Source: Pseudofabraea citricarpa
Lineage: Eukaryota; Ascomycota; Leotiomycetes; Helotiales; Dermateaceae
NCBI GenBank assembly: GCA_029641185.1
Contig: JAPWGK010000011.1
Location: 682,001 to 746,000 of the forward strand
Reading direction: 5' to 3'
Length of the DNA: 64,000 nt
Shown: positions 47,984 through 57,729 of the stretch, one piece after another
Layout of the letters: every line of letters begins with the position of its first letter
Numbering within the stretch: position 1 is the stretch's first letter
Position numbers and translations under genes: made by a program
Notes under the pieces: model-generated
What the model saw: the letters and a program-made list of their open reading frames with translations, nothing else
Told to the model about the DNA's origin: nothing
The model's database searches: none

Positions 47984-48041
47984 TAAAACATCTCTCATCT
48001 ACGAAACATCTCTCATCTACAAAACATCTCCGTCTACGAAA
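47984..48041. repeat. Tandem repeat of about 18 bp in the leader of the 48.1 kb gene
   Basis: AAACATCTCTCATCTAC(G/A) occurs twice in direct succession, followed by a third diverged unit AAACATCTCCGTCTACG. It lies about 80-130 bp upstream of ATG 48113, within the likely promoter or 5' leader. No spacer structure, so it is not CRISPR-like. Confidence 0.75.
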
Positions 48042-48112
48042 CACCGCCCGCCGTACCAGAAAAGTCCCTCTGCCATTTCTTCCTCTACCTTTAGCTGCTG
48101 AATCATATCAAA

Positions 48113-49555
48113 ATGTCATATCACCACGCTATAATATCAATACACGCTGCCAGCCTACCATCTCCGGAAGAGCGTGCAATGACAACATTAAAGTTCGGGC
48201 GGTACGGCGGAACGAACAGAAAGCAAACCCAAGTTCTTAAAAACGTCGATGATCTCCAAGCTATAAACAGAATACTTGCATACGATGGGCGCAAAAAGAT
48301 GGATCCAGGGTTTCCATGTTATATCACTCAAACGCCACTTATGAATACTACGTATACACGAATACCTGTCTCGTGGCATCTATTTCTAAAGCTGCCCAAC
48401 GAAATCAAGATCAAGATTATGAAGCTCCTACTTGTTTCATCGACACCCATCAACCTCGCATTGTGGAGAGATAAGACCAACCGAAAAATCTTGTCAAAGT
48501 CGTTGGAAGTCGCAGACATCTTCGCGAACAATAAATCTGGGAAGCAAGCGTACGCGGATATTCGCCGGTATCCTGAGTTTACAACAGGCATTTACCCCAA
48601 CATCATGTTCACGAATAAATTCTTTTACTACGAGGGCATGAAGATCCTGTACCAGGAGAACACCTTCCGATTTGCCCGTGTGTCTTACATCCGCAACCCC
48701 GGAACCAAGACCATCATTTATGCCGACGGCAATGATATCTGTGGCTTTCTAGCACAAACGCATCATCTCCTCCCAGACCAACGCCAGCAGTCAGAAACCT
48801 TGTCTGTAATGAAGACTCGGGCTGATCTGATCCGGAAAGTTATCCTGCACGATTTCGACACGGACTCGGACGAGCTTTCCAAGATGCAGTATGGCAGACG
48901 TCTCGAACGAGACTGTCCAGAATTCGCTGGTCCCTTCTACTTCATGTCCTGGCAATTCTACATGGTGCAGATGCTCAGCAGGTTTTGCTCCAAGTTGAGC
49001 CATCTGACGATAACATTCGACGCTCAAGTACCACACGCGCAGGACTACCTCTCTCCGGATTTCGCAAAAAAAGCCTTGGGGCACGAATTTGAATTTATAC
49101 GTGACTTGCATCGGCTTCATCTTAGGTTAACGTTGGACCCTACCGCATTTTACCATTTGGCATCACAAACCTTAAAAGATTTCAGTAATGCATTCAAGGC
49201 AGAGAAATTATCCATCCGCCATCTCCGCGTTCGTGGAACGAAGGCGTACCAGAAAAACTTAGAGACTGGCCTCGAAGAAATCCATCCGGACGCTCAAGCT
49301 GTCAAACAGTGGTTTTCCGACAACGATATTATCCTGGAGAACGCTGAGTTCTCGGGAGAGTTTGAACACCGTCGGATCCGCAATGATGGTACCGTTATCC
49401 CGGGTGAATACATGGAGGAGATCAACAGCGGGAAAGTTACGCAGGAAGATCTCGATTTCCATTATTGCGCGGGCAAGTTCGGTCCCCCGGATTATCTTGA
49501 ACGCGGCCTTTGTATCTCCTTAGAAGGCAAACTCCTCCCGTATAAGTACGTGTGA
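48113..49555 (+). CDS. Hypothetical protein with F-box-like segment
   Basis: Single-exon, 480 residues. Residues about 90-115 (FLKLPNEIKIKIMKLLL) have the LP-x-E-hydrophobic pattern of F-box proteins, followed by the fungal-typical NKFFYYEGMKILYQENTF at about 160-180. The rest (LSRFCSKLSHLTITF, LHRLHLRLTL, LSIRHLRVRG) suggests irregular leucine-rich strands. This layout is common in uncharacterised fungal F-box-like proteins of about 450-550 residues. No signal peptide or membrane helix. Start ATG 48113 is chosen as first in frame; ATG 48180 (MTTLKFG) is possible. A tandem repeat lies in its leader. Confident as a gene, less so in function. Confidence 0.78.
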   Translation: MSYHHAIISIHAASLPSPEERAMTTLKFGRYGGTNRKQTQVLKNVDDLQAINRILAYDGRKKMDPGFPCYITQTPLMNTTYTRIPVSWHLFLKLPNEIKIKIMKLLLVSSTPINLALWRDKTNRKILSKSLEVADIFANNKSGKQAYADIRRYPEFTTGIYPNIMFTNKFFYYEGMKILYQENTFRFARVSYIRNPGTKTIIYADGNDICGFLAQTHHLLPDQRQQSETLSVMKTRADLIRKVILHDFDTDSDELSKMQYGRRLERDCPEFAGPFYFMSWQFYMVQMLSRFCSKLSHLTITFDAQVPHAQDYLSPDFAKKALGHEFEFIRDLHRLHLRLTLDPTAFYHLASQTLKDFSNAFKAEKLSIRHLRVRGTKAYQKNLETGLEEIHPDAQAVKQWFSDNDIILENAEFSGEFEHRRIRNDGTVIPGEYMEEINSGKVTQEDLDFHYCAGKFGPPDYLERGLCISLEGKLLPYKYV

Positions 49556-50366
49556 CGGCATATCGCCTGTATGGGGAGGGGGAAAGGAGGTTAGGTACGT
49601 ATAAGGAGTCAAGGTGGCTTATAATATTTCAATAAAGTGTACATGTTGAATAATTCTCGAAATAAAAATAAGTATTAGGGAAAATTGAAAATGAAGTTTT
49701 TCTCAAATTAAACAATATAAGCTTTCAGGTAGCATCAGTTCGGGATGGAAGAAAGACTCGCCGATATTTCATATTATAATTAAACCGGTCGAAGCATACA
49801 AGCTAACAACAGGAGACAAGGTGACAACAGCACGAATATACTGTTCATAAGGTATGCAAGTGGCGCTCGAAACAGCCGCAGAACCCAAGTTGACAACAAA
49901 ATGAAAATTCATATCGAACTCGAAACAGCCGTAGCATATAACTTGATAATTGCTCGTATGATATTCTTGAAAATACAAAGGAGACGTTAAGTACCACGAT
50001 GTGAGAAGATGATATGAGTCGGCGTCTGGGTATAAGAAAGAGCGGTTTGGGCATTTCGGAGCAGAGATTTTGCTGTAGAACTCTGACGGTTAGATTTGAG
50101 ATTGTGAAGAACGTAAGTCTATTCTTTGTGGTTTTGACTACTCTTCACAGGATTATGTATTGCCGCACAAAGCGGCAGAGTAGGTTAGGTCACTACATGC
50201 ATTTCTCAATACAGCTAAAATACATGTATCATTTCAGCACGAGGCCATCATCTCCATATGATTTCCAAATGATTGAACGGATGCGGATCCCCAAACGCCC
50301 TGCCTTACAATGCTTTCTAAGACATGCTGTGGTCCTGTCTTGAAACGCCCGCCTAATCCAACATAT
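49556..50366. other. Intergenic region between convergent genes
   Basis: Contains 3' ends of the F-box-like gene and of ATG29. The imperfect repeat CGAACTCGAAACAGCCG / CGCTCGAAACAGCCGCAG occurs at about 49865 and 49916. Nothing else recognised. Confidence 0.45.
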
Positions 50367-51910
50367 TCAAAGGTACTTGCTTCTCAGAGCCTGACTGATA
50401 GAACTCATTCGGCTGGCCATTCCACCACCCGCTTGCATGTTGCTTGCCAGAGCTTCTTCGAGTGCACTCTGAGTGACGGATGCATCTGTATCTGAGTAAG
50501 CATTTTCACCTCACCCTAGTATTTCACAACTTACCATCAAGATCACTGAAACTGCTACCCATGCTTGGGGTTCCATCACTATCTTGTCTCCCAATACCCT
50601 TTCCTTTGCCTCCAGGACTTCTTCCCGCTAACTCAGCTGTCCTACGTGGTGACAATGGTCCTGTTGGTCTCGACCTTTGCGGCAGCTCTTTGGTGTTTGG
50701 AAGCCTCGTCATTGGTGCAGCTGAACTGGCAGATGAATCTGAAGTTTGTGATTGTTGGGCGAGATCGGTACCCTTTCGAGTAGGAAGGCGTCTCGAGATA
50801 TTTCGCGGGTCTCCTCTCAGCGTCTCACTCGGATCGTGGTGTGTATTTGAATCTGGTCCTGTGGCGGCGAATGGCATGAATGCAGATCCATCGTCATCAT
50901 CATCTCCATCTTCCGATTGTCCATGTGTTTGAGCTGAAAACCGTGGAGGTCGTCGGATGAGTCGGCTCTGTGCTGGGGCTGAATCTGATGATGATTCGGA
51001 AGAAGACTCTTCTGGTGAGCTTGGAGGATCTGGCTGTGGTTCAACAGTTCGAGTTCGGGGAGGTGGGGAGAGAGAACGCCGATTCAATATCGCCTGAGCA
51101 AGTCGAGGGCTATGTTGCGGTGGCAGGTTACGAGAGTGGATGGTGTTTCCGGAAGATGTGCGGGAGAAAGGAGGAGCTGCGCATATTAGCATGCAGCCGT
51201 TTGTATTGCTGGCCGGCTCACCTAATGCGCGACCTGGTGTATTTGGAACGCTGCCATCGTTTTTCGGGATCGGTGAGTCTTTTCTTGTAGACAGAGATGA
51301 TGGGACTCGGGGACCTGTATCTTTCTGAGTATTTTATCACACTGATGTCTGAGACACTGACCTGCACCACCGGAGCCAGTCCTTTTCATAGCCTCGCCTC
51401 CTGACTCAGTTATGCTGCCCGGAGCCGGTGAAGCATTCGATCCCTTGGATGCACCAACTTTTCGCATCTGTGCGCGCACCTGTACCAGTTGACGTTCGTA
51501 AAGCCATGCTGCTTGCTGCAGGAGAAATGCTAGGGTGACTTCGAATCGGGTGGCTCTGCAGGACGTTAGCAGTGATGCATCAGGGACTCGGAAGCTTACA
51601 AATCGGCCCCTGGAAGCTATTAGCCCTGTACATTCATTAAAGGAAGTATACTTACAGTCAATATCACTGTTCTTTGAAGCTTTGGACAAGATCTTCCACA
51701 ACGCTTTGTCTTTAGCAGCATTCCACTCAACCTACTTTTGTTAGCCTTGCAGATGCCGGATTTCGATTTTCTTACCGCAGGCGGGTCCACGAAGTCTCCG
51801 CGAGGGAAGGGAAGTCTAATAAAGACCGTGTATGAAGGATCTGGAGTTGACATGTTGGTTGAGCTTTCCAGGTGGAGTGCAGTCAGTGGGTATTCTTTAT
51901 CGGAGACCAC
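50367..51910 (-). CDS. ATG29: Autophagy-related protein 29
   Basis: Seven predicted exons: 51910-51776, 51731-51656, 51609-51600, 51555-51362, 51314-51222, 51176-50535 and 50491-50367; they give 424 residues. ATG29 is a subunit of the Atg17-Atg31-Atg29 scaffold at the phagophore assembly site. The N-terminal domain is clear: YTVFIRLPFPRGDFVDPPAV, WNAAKDKALWKILSKASKNSDIDW, then RFEVTLAFLLQQAAWLYERQ. Exon 3 is only 10 nt (GGGCCGATTT); it is needed to obtain SDIDWADLATRFEV, which fits the family. The middle is disordered, Ser/Pro/acidic-rich. The C-terminus ASVTQSALEEALASNMQ...GMASRMSSISQ is also a family block. Start at 51910 or, more likely by family length, the ATG at 51853 (405 residues). 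The intron 51221-51177 is inferred from splice signals; it could also be read through. Confidence 0.9.
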
Positions 51911-52361
51911 GCTAAGATAAAGGTTATCGACTAGGATCCCGCTACTCCGATAATCATCACATGCTCCTGAGTAGCTGGGAGACTTGGAGTGATGGAAGGC
52001 TCAAGGGAATATTAATGACACTCCAAGGGATTATTTACCATCTGTATGACTTTCAGAATTACAATTTCTAACTTAGAGATCAGCCATGTGGTCACGTGCA
52101 GAGAGATTCCTCTGCAGTTTTCAGCCTCTCTAACCATGGAGTTTTTTTCTCTGTTACTCATTTCAAACTGAGAGATATAATATCTTGAGCAACCTCAATT
52201 GATGTGATAAGAGACAGTTCAAATTCGATGCGAGTACTACTTGATATATATGGTCGGAGTAAGCGGCTTTGGATAACTTTAGAGTAGGGCTAAACTTTGC
52301 TCTTTATATTGTGACATAACGAAAATTGTCCCAACAACAGCTACTACAAGCAGCTACAACT

Positions 52362-52454
52362 GGTCCATTGGTCTAGTGGTATGATTCTCGCTTAGGGATA
52401 ACCCTGGGTTCATTAATTTGCGAGAGGCCCCGCGTTCGAGTCGCGGATGGACCC
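52362..52454 (+). tRNA. tRNA-Pro (AGG) with 21-nt intron
   Basis: Acceptor GGTCCAT (52362-52368) pairs perfectly with ATGGACC (52447-52453), discriminator C. The D arm is TGGTCTAGTGGTATGAT. Anticodon stem CTCGC/GCGAG encloses TTAGGG...T with anticodon AGG at 52394-52396. An intron interrupts one base 3' of the anticodon (about 52398-52418), the canonical eukaryotic place; its ACCCT can pair with the anticodon region, as in other tRNA introns. The T arm is CCGCG-TTCGAGT-CGCGG. The mature tRNA would be 72 nt without CCA. Confidence 0.95.
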
Positions 52455-52458
52455 AATC

Positions 52459-52470
52459 TTTTGCATTTTT
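52459..52470 (+). terminator. Pol III terminator of tRNA-Pro
   Basis: T runs of four (52459-52462) and five (52466-52470) begin a few bases after the tRNA 3' end, as expected for RNA polymerase III termination. Confidence 0.8.
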
Positions 52471-54054
52471 ATCATGTTATTATCTATCACCACTCTGTGT
52501 GAGTGGTGGTGATCTTTTGTTTTGCCGTTGTGGTTCCCTCCCGGCAATTCTTTTATCTCCTGAGAGGTTTTCGCTAAGCAAGACCGAACAAGCGAAACTC
52601 AAAGAATATAAGCGAGGGTGAAGAAGGGGTAGGCAATGTTAATTTTGTTACATGTATCATGTCGCATTGTCTTCTTGACTCCCTCAAGTTAGAAATGCAC
52701 TCGGGACTGACAGTTGAAGAGATTTGAAACATCTACGAAGTCTTCAGATAGTGACGAAAATAAGCTCAGGTTGAATGAATACTGTTTGTTACATGGTTTG
52801 TTTATACCATAAAATTCGGTATTTGATTCGTGAGTCTTTTTTCCTTTCCTCTCTTTTTTTTCACTCTATGGAAATACCCGCTGTTTCTACGTCATATTCA
52901 ATAGCCATCAAACTTTATATGACAGACAAGTATATAAAGTCACGAGACTGGAAGAAGTGAGGAAGTATGTTATAACAGCTTAGTATCTTTGAAACGCATT
53001 ATAAGCATTTATAGAGTGGTACAAAGACTGTTTCTATGCTGTGAACCAATTGGTATGAAGGTATGAGATTCTCTCGCTCAGATCAGAATAATGTCTTGCT
53101 AGTGACGTTTTCAATCTTCTGTTGTAAGTTATATTTATTCCGGTTGTCAGTTTTCGTCCGGTTGTCAATAATTTTCAGAGAGAAAATGGACATGTATTAT
53201 AGCGTGAGCGATTACATGCCTCTGCTGACAACATGTAAAAAGTCTTCCTATCAATTATCGCTGTTGCTGCTAAGTCCCTTTGTCTCTTTCGCGTGCCATA
53301 GCGAATGTCTGATTCCTACGGGCCTTGCGGTTCGATTACGTCTGTCTCATTTTCAGTCATAACCGAAGAGTAAAAATAAGGATCGTAAATTCTGGTGTAT
53401 GTTATTACATGGTTTCTCGCGACAAGAAAACAGACAGGTTGTCTGTAAATCTGCATTTGCAATTAATTGTCCATCCATCCTTTGCAAACACGTTAGCGCA
53501 AAAAATACCCGCATCCAGTGCAGAAAGCTCTTGCCTTGTGTACTCAAGTATTCTTTGCACCTGCAGCTGTAAGGGAAAATAACAAACAACCTCCATTTGA
53601 GAGCTCTTCGCTTGCTTGGTTAGCGATGTCGCTTAACTTAGCAATTCCTTTCAAGACCATCAACCAAGTATAGAGCTTGCACCTAGCGATACAAGTAGTT
53701 CAAGTTCACAATCACAAATAACTGAGGCTCATTTATGTTATAACCCCAGAGCTATTCATTTTTTGAGCTCTAGATACAACTGGTTCTCCTGTGGCAGCAG
53801 TGTACAAATCATTTCCCGAAACCGCAAAGTAGAAAAAGAAAGGCATTCATGATAAACCATTGTGTTTTCTCCGAACCTGATCAGAATACTTCCGTTAAAG
53901 AGATGACCCTGTCTCTAAGCTAGCGTGGTATAAGAAGAAAGAGAGGACATGGAGATCGTGCGTAATCCTCGATACTTGATGCCTTTGTCGAAACTAGCTA
54001 AAAGCTTCAAGAGGCTGCGAAAGCCATGAAGCTTGCAGCCGCCGGGCGCCAAAG
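52471..54054. other. Intergenic region
   Basis: No gene recognised; short overlapping frames at 53063-53596 on both strands have no domain pattern. Confidence 0.5.
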
Positions 54055-55449
54055 TCAAGTCAAGTAGGGCGATATTTCCCAAGCCCAAGAGGGATCAAGA
54101 GTCGTATCTAGCTTGTGGTCCTCTTCACAATCTCCACGTATAAGTCCAGCAGCTCTGTGATATTTATGAAACTCTAAATACTCCTCAAACTTTGAGCGGT
54201 TCATGAAGTCTTTTACAAACTGCTGCTTTGAGTAATATAGGAACGAACACGAAGAAACATGCATGATAGGCAGCAACTCATATTGTGCGTATCGTGAGAT
54301 AGCCTCGATCTGATGCGGTGTTATGTCCTTTTGATCCTGGCGTACGACTAGAACATCTCCCATGGTTTGAGGCGAGTCCCAAGGAAATTGAGGGGTGGTG
54401 TTGGATGTGTTGATGTTAAGATAGAAAGCCGCCTCGTTCTGGAGCGAGAATGATCTGTCCTTTTTCGCTACATCACTCATCTGAAGCTTGTCAAGCAAAA
54501 TCGGAAGCTTCATCTGTTTGGTGACGGCACAGACATTGCCGTCAGATCGAAAAATGTCGTGGTTGGAGTCGATGCTTGTGCTGATGTACTTGACACCCGC
54601 GCTGGCTGCTTGAGATCCCACGCATCGAATGATAACAGCTTTGACTTTCTTGGCAGGCTGAGCAGCGTGGCTTGATTGCGTAGCCATGCGCTGTTCGTAT
54701 CCGGGTGGTAAACTGACAGAAACATTGAGTTCTACTTGTGGGTGCTTGAAAGTACTAAATCTTCCGAACCATGCAACGAGGTGGCTGAGATCTGAAAGAG
54801 TCAAGTCCCGACGGCGCACCTCTTCACCATCTTTGATGTCGCACAAGCCCGCAAAAGCTAGCGCTCCTCTCCACTGGTCACCGAATTCGCCCCCAGCGAG
54901 TTTTGAGATGCATATGTTGGGCTGTGAACCGTCTTCAAGATGACCGTCTCTGCAGAAACCTTGTATAGCACAGGAGAACCGATAAACACCATTATGAGCG
55001 ATGTAGAAGGGTCCTGCGTTGGGCTTGTCGACGCCGAGATTCTTGTGCATTTGCATGATCTCTTCTTGACTAAGGTCTGTTTCGAGAAAATCCATGTCTG
55101 CTTGGAGACTATCCATGTCTGCTTCGACACTATCCATGTTTCCTTCGAGACGATCCATGTCTGCTTGGAGAGTACACATGGCGTCCCAGCACTGATCAGG
55201 GGTTGGTTTGATCCTAACCCAGATCAATTGTGGCATTTCGGAATCAGCTGGAAGTCGAATTCCAATCTTGTGCCAGGCAGAAGGGCGTGTTTCGAGAAAA
55301 CTCTGGTATTTTTTACATAGGAGCTTGTGTAAAGGCCAATCAAGCTTTTGGCACTCTTCGGAGCAATATGCTGCAGCTTTACAAGTGGTGCATAGATTTA
55401 GGTCCGAAGAAGTACACATGGTACATAGTTCAAAATCCTCGGAAGACAT
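54055..55449 (-). CDS. MYND zinc-finger protein with internal heptad repeats
   Basis: Single-exon, 464 residues. The MYND finger lies at residues 9-45 with the ligands C9, C12, C20, C23, C29, C33, H41 and C45 (spacing C-x2-C-x7-C-x2-C-x5-C-x3-C-x7-H-x3-C); MYND domains bind proline-rich partner proteins. Residues about 93-125 are a heptad-repeat coiled coil (ADMDRLEGNMDSVEADMDS and on) made of 21-bp DNA repeats. The rest has no motif I recognise; a Cys/Trp-rich patch (GDQWRGALAFAGLCDIKDG) lies in the middle. Many fungi have large expanded families of such N-terminal MYND proteins of unknown role. Start chosen at MSSEDFELC, which precedes the finger directly. Confidence 0.85.
   Translation of the reverse strand: MSSEDFELCTMCTSSDLNLCTTCKAAAYCSEECQKLDWPLHKLLCKKYQSFLETRPSAWHKIGIRLPADSEMPQLIWVRIKPTPDQCWDAMCTLQADMDRLEGNMDSVEADMDSLQADMDFLETDLSQEEIMQMHKNLGVDKPNAGPFYIAHNGVYRFSCAIQGFCRDGHLEDGSQPNICISKLAGGEFGDQWRGALAFAGLCDIKDGEEVRRRDLTLSDLSHLVAWFGRFSTFKHPQVELNVSVSLPPGYEQRMATQSSHAAQPAKKVKAVIIRCVGSQAASAGVKYISTSIDSNHDIFRSDGNVCAVTKQMKLPILLDKLQMSDVAKKDRSFSLQNEAAFYLNINTSNTTPQFPWDSPQTMGDVLVVRQDQKDITPHQIEAISRYAQYELLPIMHVSSCSFLYYSKQQFVKDFMNRSKFEEYLEFHKYHRAAGLIRGDCEEDHKLDTTLDPSWAWEISPYLT
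55091..55174. repeat. Four 21-bp tandem repeats in the MYND gene
   Basis: TCCATGTCTGCTTGGAGACTA-like units start at 55091, 55112, 55133 and 55154 with few mismatches. Each codes for a heptad on the minus strand (consensus A/G-D/N-M-D-x-L/V-E/Q), so unit gain or loss keeps the frame and alters coiled-coil length. Confidence 0.9.
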
Positions 55450-57729
55450 TTTGGGAAAAGTCTGTTGGAAGTGTAAGATGGGAGGAGTCCACGACCTTTG
55501 GAGTTCTGTCTAAGTTCGATCTAGCACCATTAGCTAAACTGCGCAGAAAATCAAGCCATCCCTACGGATTTCGCGCAAGTGAGAAAAGAGAGTACTTACC
55601 CAAGCAGGGATCTCAAAAGAAACAGCAGATCAAGAAATGTGCTGTAGATGTGTAGCTGATGTATTTGATTCAAGTTGTGATCTAAAGTCGTTGTTGTAAG
55701 TTCTTGCTCTTCTTGCTGAAGAGAGGGGGGATTGAACCAAGAGACGGATTGCAAAGTAGGGCGTATGAGAGGAGAGGAGAAGGTGGGGGGAAAAACGCGA
55801 GGGGGAATCTTAGTACTTACGTAGCTAACAACCTTCTACGCAATGTAGAAAGCAGTATCTGTGTGGCAGATCTGTTGTAGCCGGTTTCGATCTATGCGCG
55901 CGTTGTTGTCAGTTGCGGATCTTCTCGCTGAGGATAGAAGAGGAAACTAACTCGCTAGCTACCAGATGTGCTGCCTGCAAAGGAAATTTAGTAGCCCGGA
56001 GAGAGGTTCAGACGCGCGGGTACAGGTATCTTGGCGCGCCTTGAGATGAAGCTTGAAGATCGAAGCGAAGATGAAGATGAAAGGCGAGGCGAGGAGAGGA
56101 GAGAAAAGAAGAGAGAGAGAAAAAAACAGCAAACCAGGAGAAAATCAATGCTTACCAATGCGAACCCCCACACGAACCACAAGACAGTAAGTAGATGTGT
56201 AATGATCTCGTCCGATCTATGCGCGTTTTGCGTTGCGTTGCTAGCAGTCGTCGATCGTCTCGTCTATTCTCGTCACAAGATAGAAGACGAAGACGAAGAC
56301 GAAGGAGAGAAGCAAGCCGAGCCGCACTAGTGTAAGATCTGATATTGTTTAGCTTTTCGGTGATGATTGATGTACAAGGCGCGCGTGTGATGTTGAGTTT
56401 GGAAACCTGTTATGTAAGAATGAGAGGTCAAGAGAGAGGAGAAGAGAGCGAAAAAAAAAAAAAAAAAAAAAAACAAGCGATGCGAGCAGAGAAAAGTTGC
56501 GCCCGAGGAAAAGACTGTGTGTGTTACATTCAGTACTTACTTACCAGTCAACCCTACAGAAGAATAAAGAGATTACAGAACCTACTCCCTAGTTCTGTAG
56601 CTCTACACGCCGTCGTCGTCGTCAGCAGTAGAATAAATAAATCTCCACACGAGAAAACTCCTCGCTAAAGCCCAGCTATCTACCACGCGAGCATCAAGCA
56701 TCGTATTACCATCACCATCACCACCACCACGCCGATAAGCTAGGTAGCCAGCCAGCCAGCTTAACTACCTATCCTTCGAACTCCAGGTTGAAAATCAGAC
56801 GATTTCCAGCTCGAGAGAAAAGCATCGACTGGTGTAATTCACATGCTGCTCACACACACGCTCCTCCTCCCCTGCCATCTCAAGACCGCCACCCCCTCGA
56901 AAAAGCAAAGAGCAGGAAGAAAAGAAAAAAAAAAGGCCAAATCAACCAACCATGGAGAAAACTAGGCATCAGGGTTATGATAAGATAAGAACGCCCGGTT
57001 TAGCTCTGTTCTTTGGGTTTTTGGTCTTTTGATCCTGTTTGTGTCGAGTTGAGAGAGAGAGAGAGATAGGTACCTAGGTGTGCAAAGCACACAAGTATAT
57101 TATGCCATAATAGCAACTACCCTACGTATGTATGTATGTGCGTATGTATATGAAGCGATTCACAGCGCTGCCAAAGATTGCTTTTTGAGAAGATGCAAGA
57201 TACAAGATGCAAGTTGCCGCCCAAAATCATGCCGGGTATAAAGGGTAAATGTGCGGAGTGGTGTAGGTCGTGATCCGATTCGATCCCAGCTACATCCATC
57301 CAGCAACCCCCAAGGTCCGTCCTGCCAAGTTCCTCCCATCCATATCCCTATATCCCATCCCAGCCGTTCCATCCCATCCCATCCCATGCCCTCCAATCCC
57401 CTCCCCGTCCTGTATTCATCTTCTTCATCACCTGCTCCGTAGCGAAAGAGAAGAGAAGAGAAATAAAACATTAGGCCCGTTAGATTCATATCCCCCACCC
57501 TATGTACCGTGTCGTGCCGTGCTGATTCCGAGCATCCAGTAAAAAGAATAAAACGCCCTCCCTATCAGCATGAAATTTCAGCGCTACCGCCGTGTGTTCA
57601 GATATTCCATGTCCAAAGCTGCAAGCTCTCATATGCAACAAGAAAGAAAGAGCTCATATGAGACCAAGTGTGTCGTGCTCGAAGAAAACCAGCGTCCGCA
57701 TGGCCTAAAAATTACTCCAGATGTTCCCT
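55450..57729. other. Intergenic region with simple sequence
   Basis: Promoter side of the MYND gene, then low-complexity DNA: GA-rich tracts (56060-56130, 56430-56450), a run of 23 A (56451-56473), CATCAC tracts (about 56705-56735), GAGAGA (57050-57067), GTAT/TATG (57125-57150) and CATCC tracts (57290-57400). Open frames here are low-complexity and overlap on both strands; none is supported. The 3' end of the RBR ligase gene borders on the right. Confidence 0.6.
56451..56473 (+). repeat. Poly(A) run, 23 nt
   Basis: An uninterrupted run of 23 A after a GA-rich tract, followed by CAAGCG. It may be a slippage microsatellite or the tail of an old retroposed copy; no coding body was seen upstream. 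Confidence 0.9.

Noticed and set aside
47984..48041. CRISPR-like array
   Set aside because: Units are directly adjacent without spacers and the genome is fungal.
56031..56330. Arg/Glu/Lys-rich frame of 99 codons
   Set aside because: Translation of GA-rich simple sequence; similar low-complexity frames occur on the other strand.
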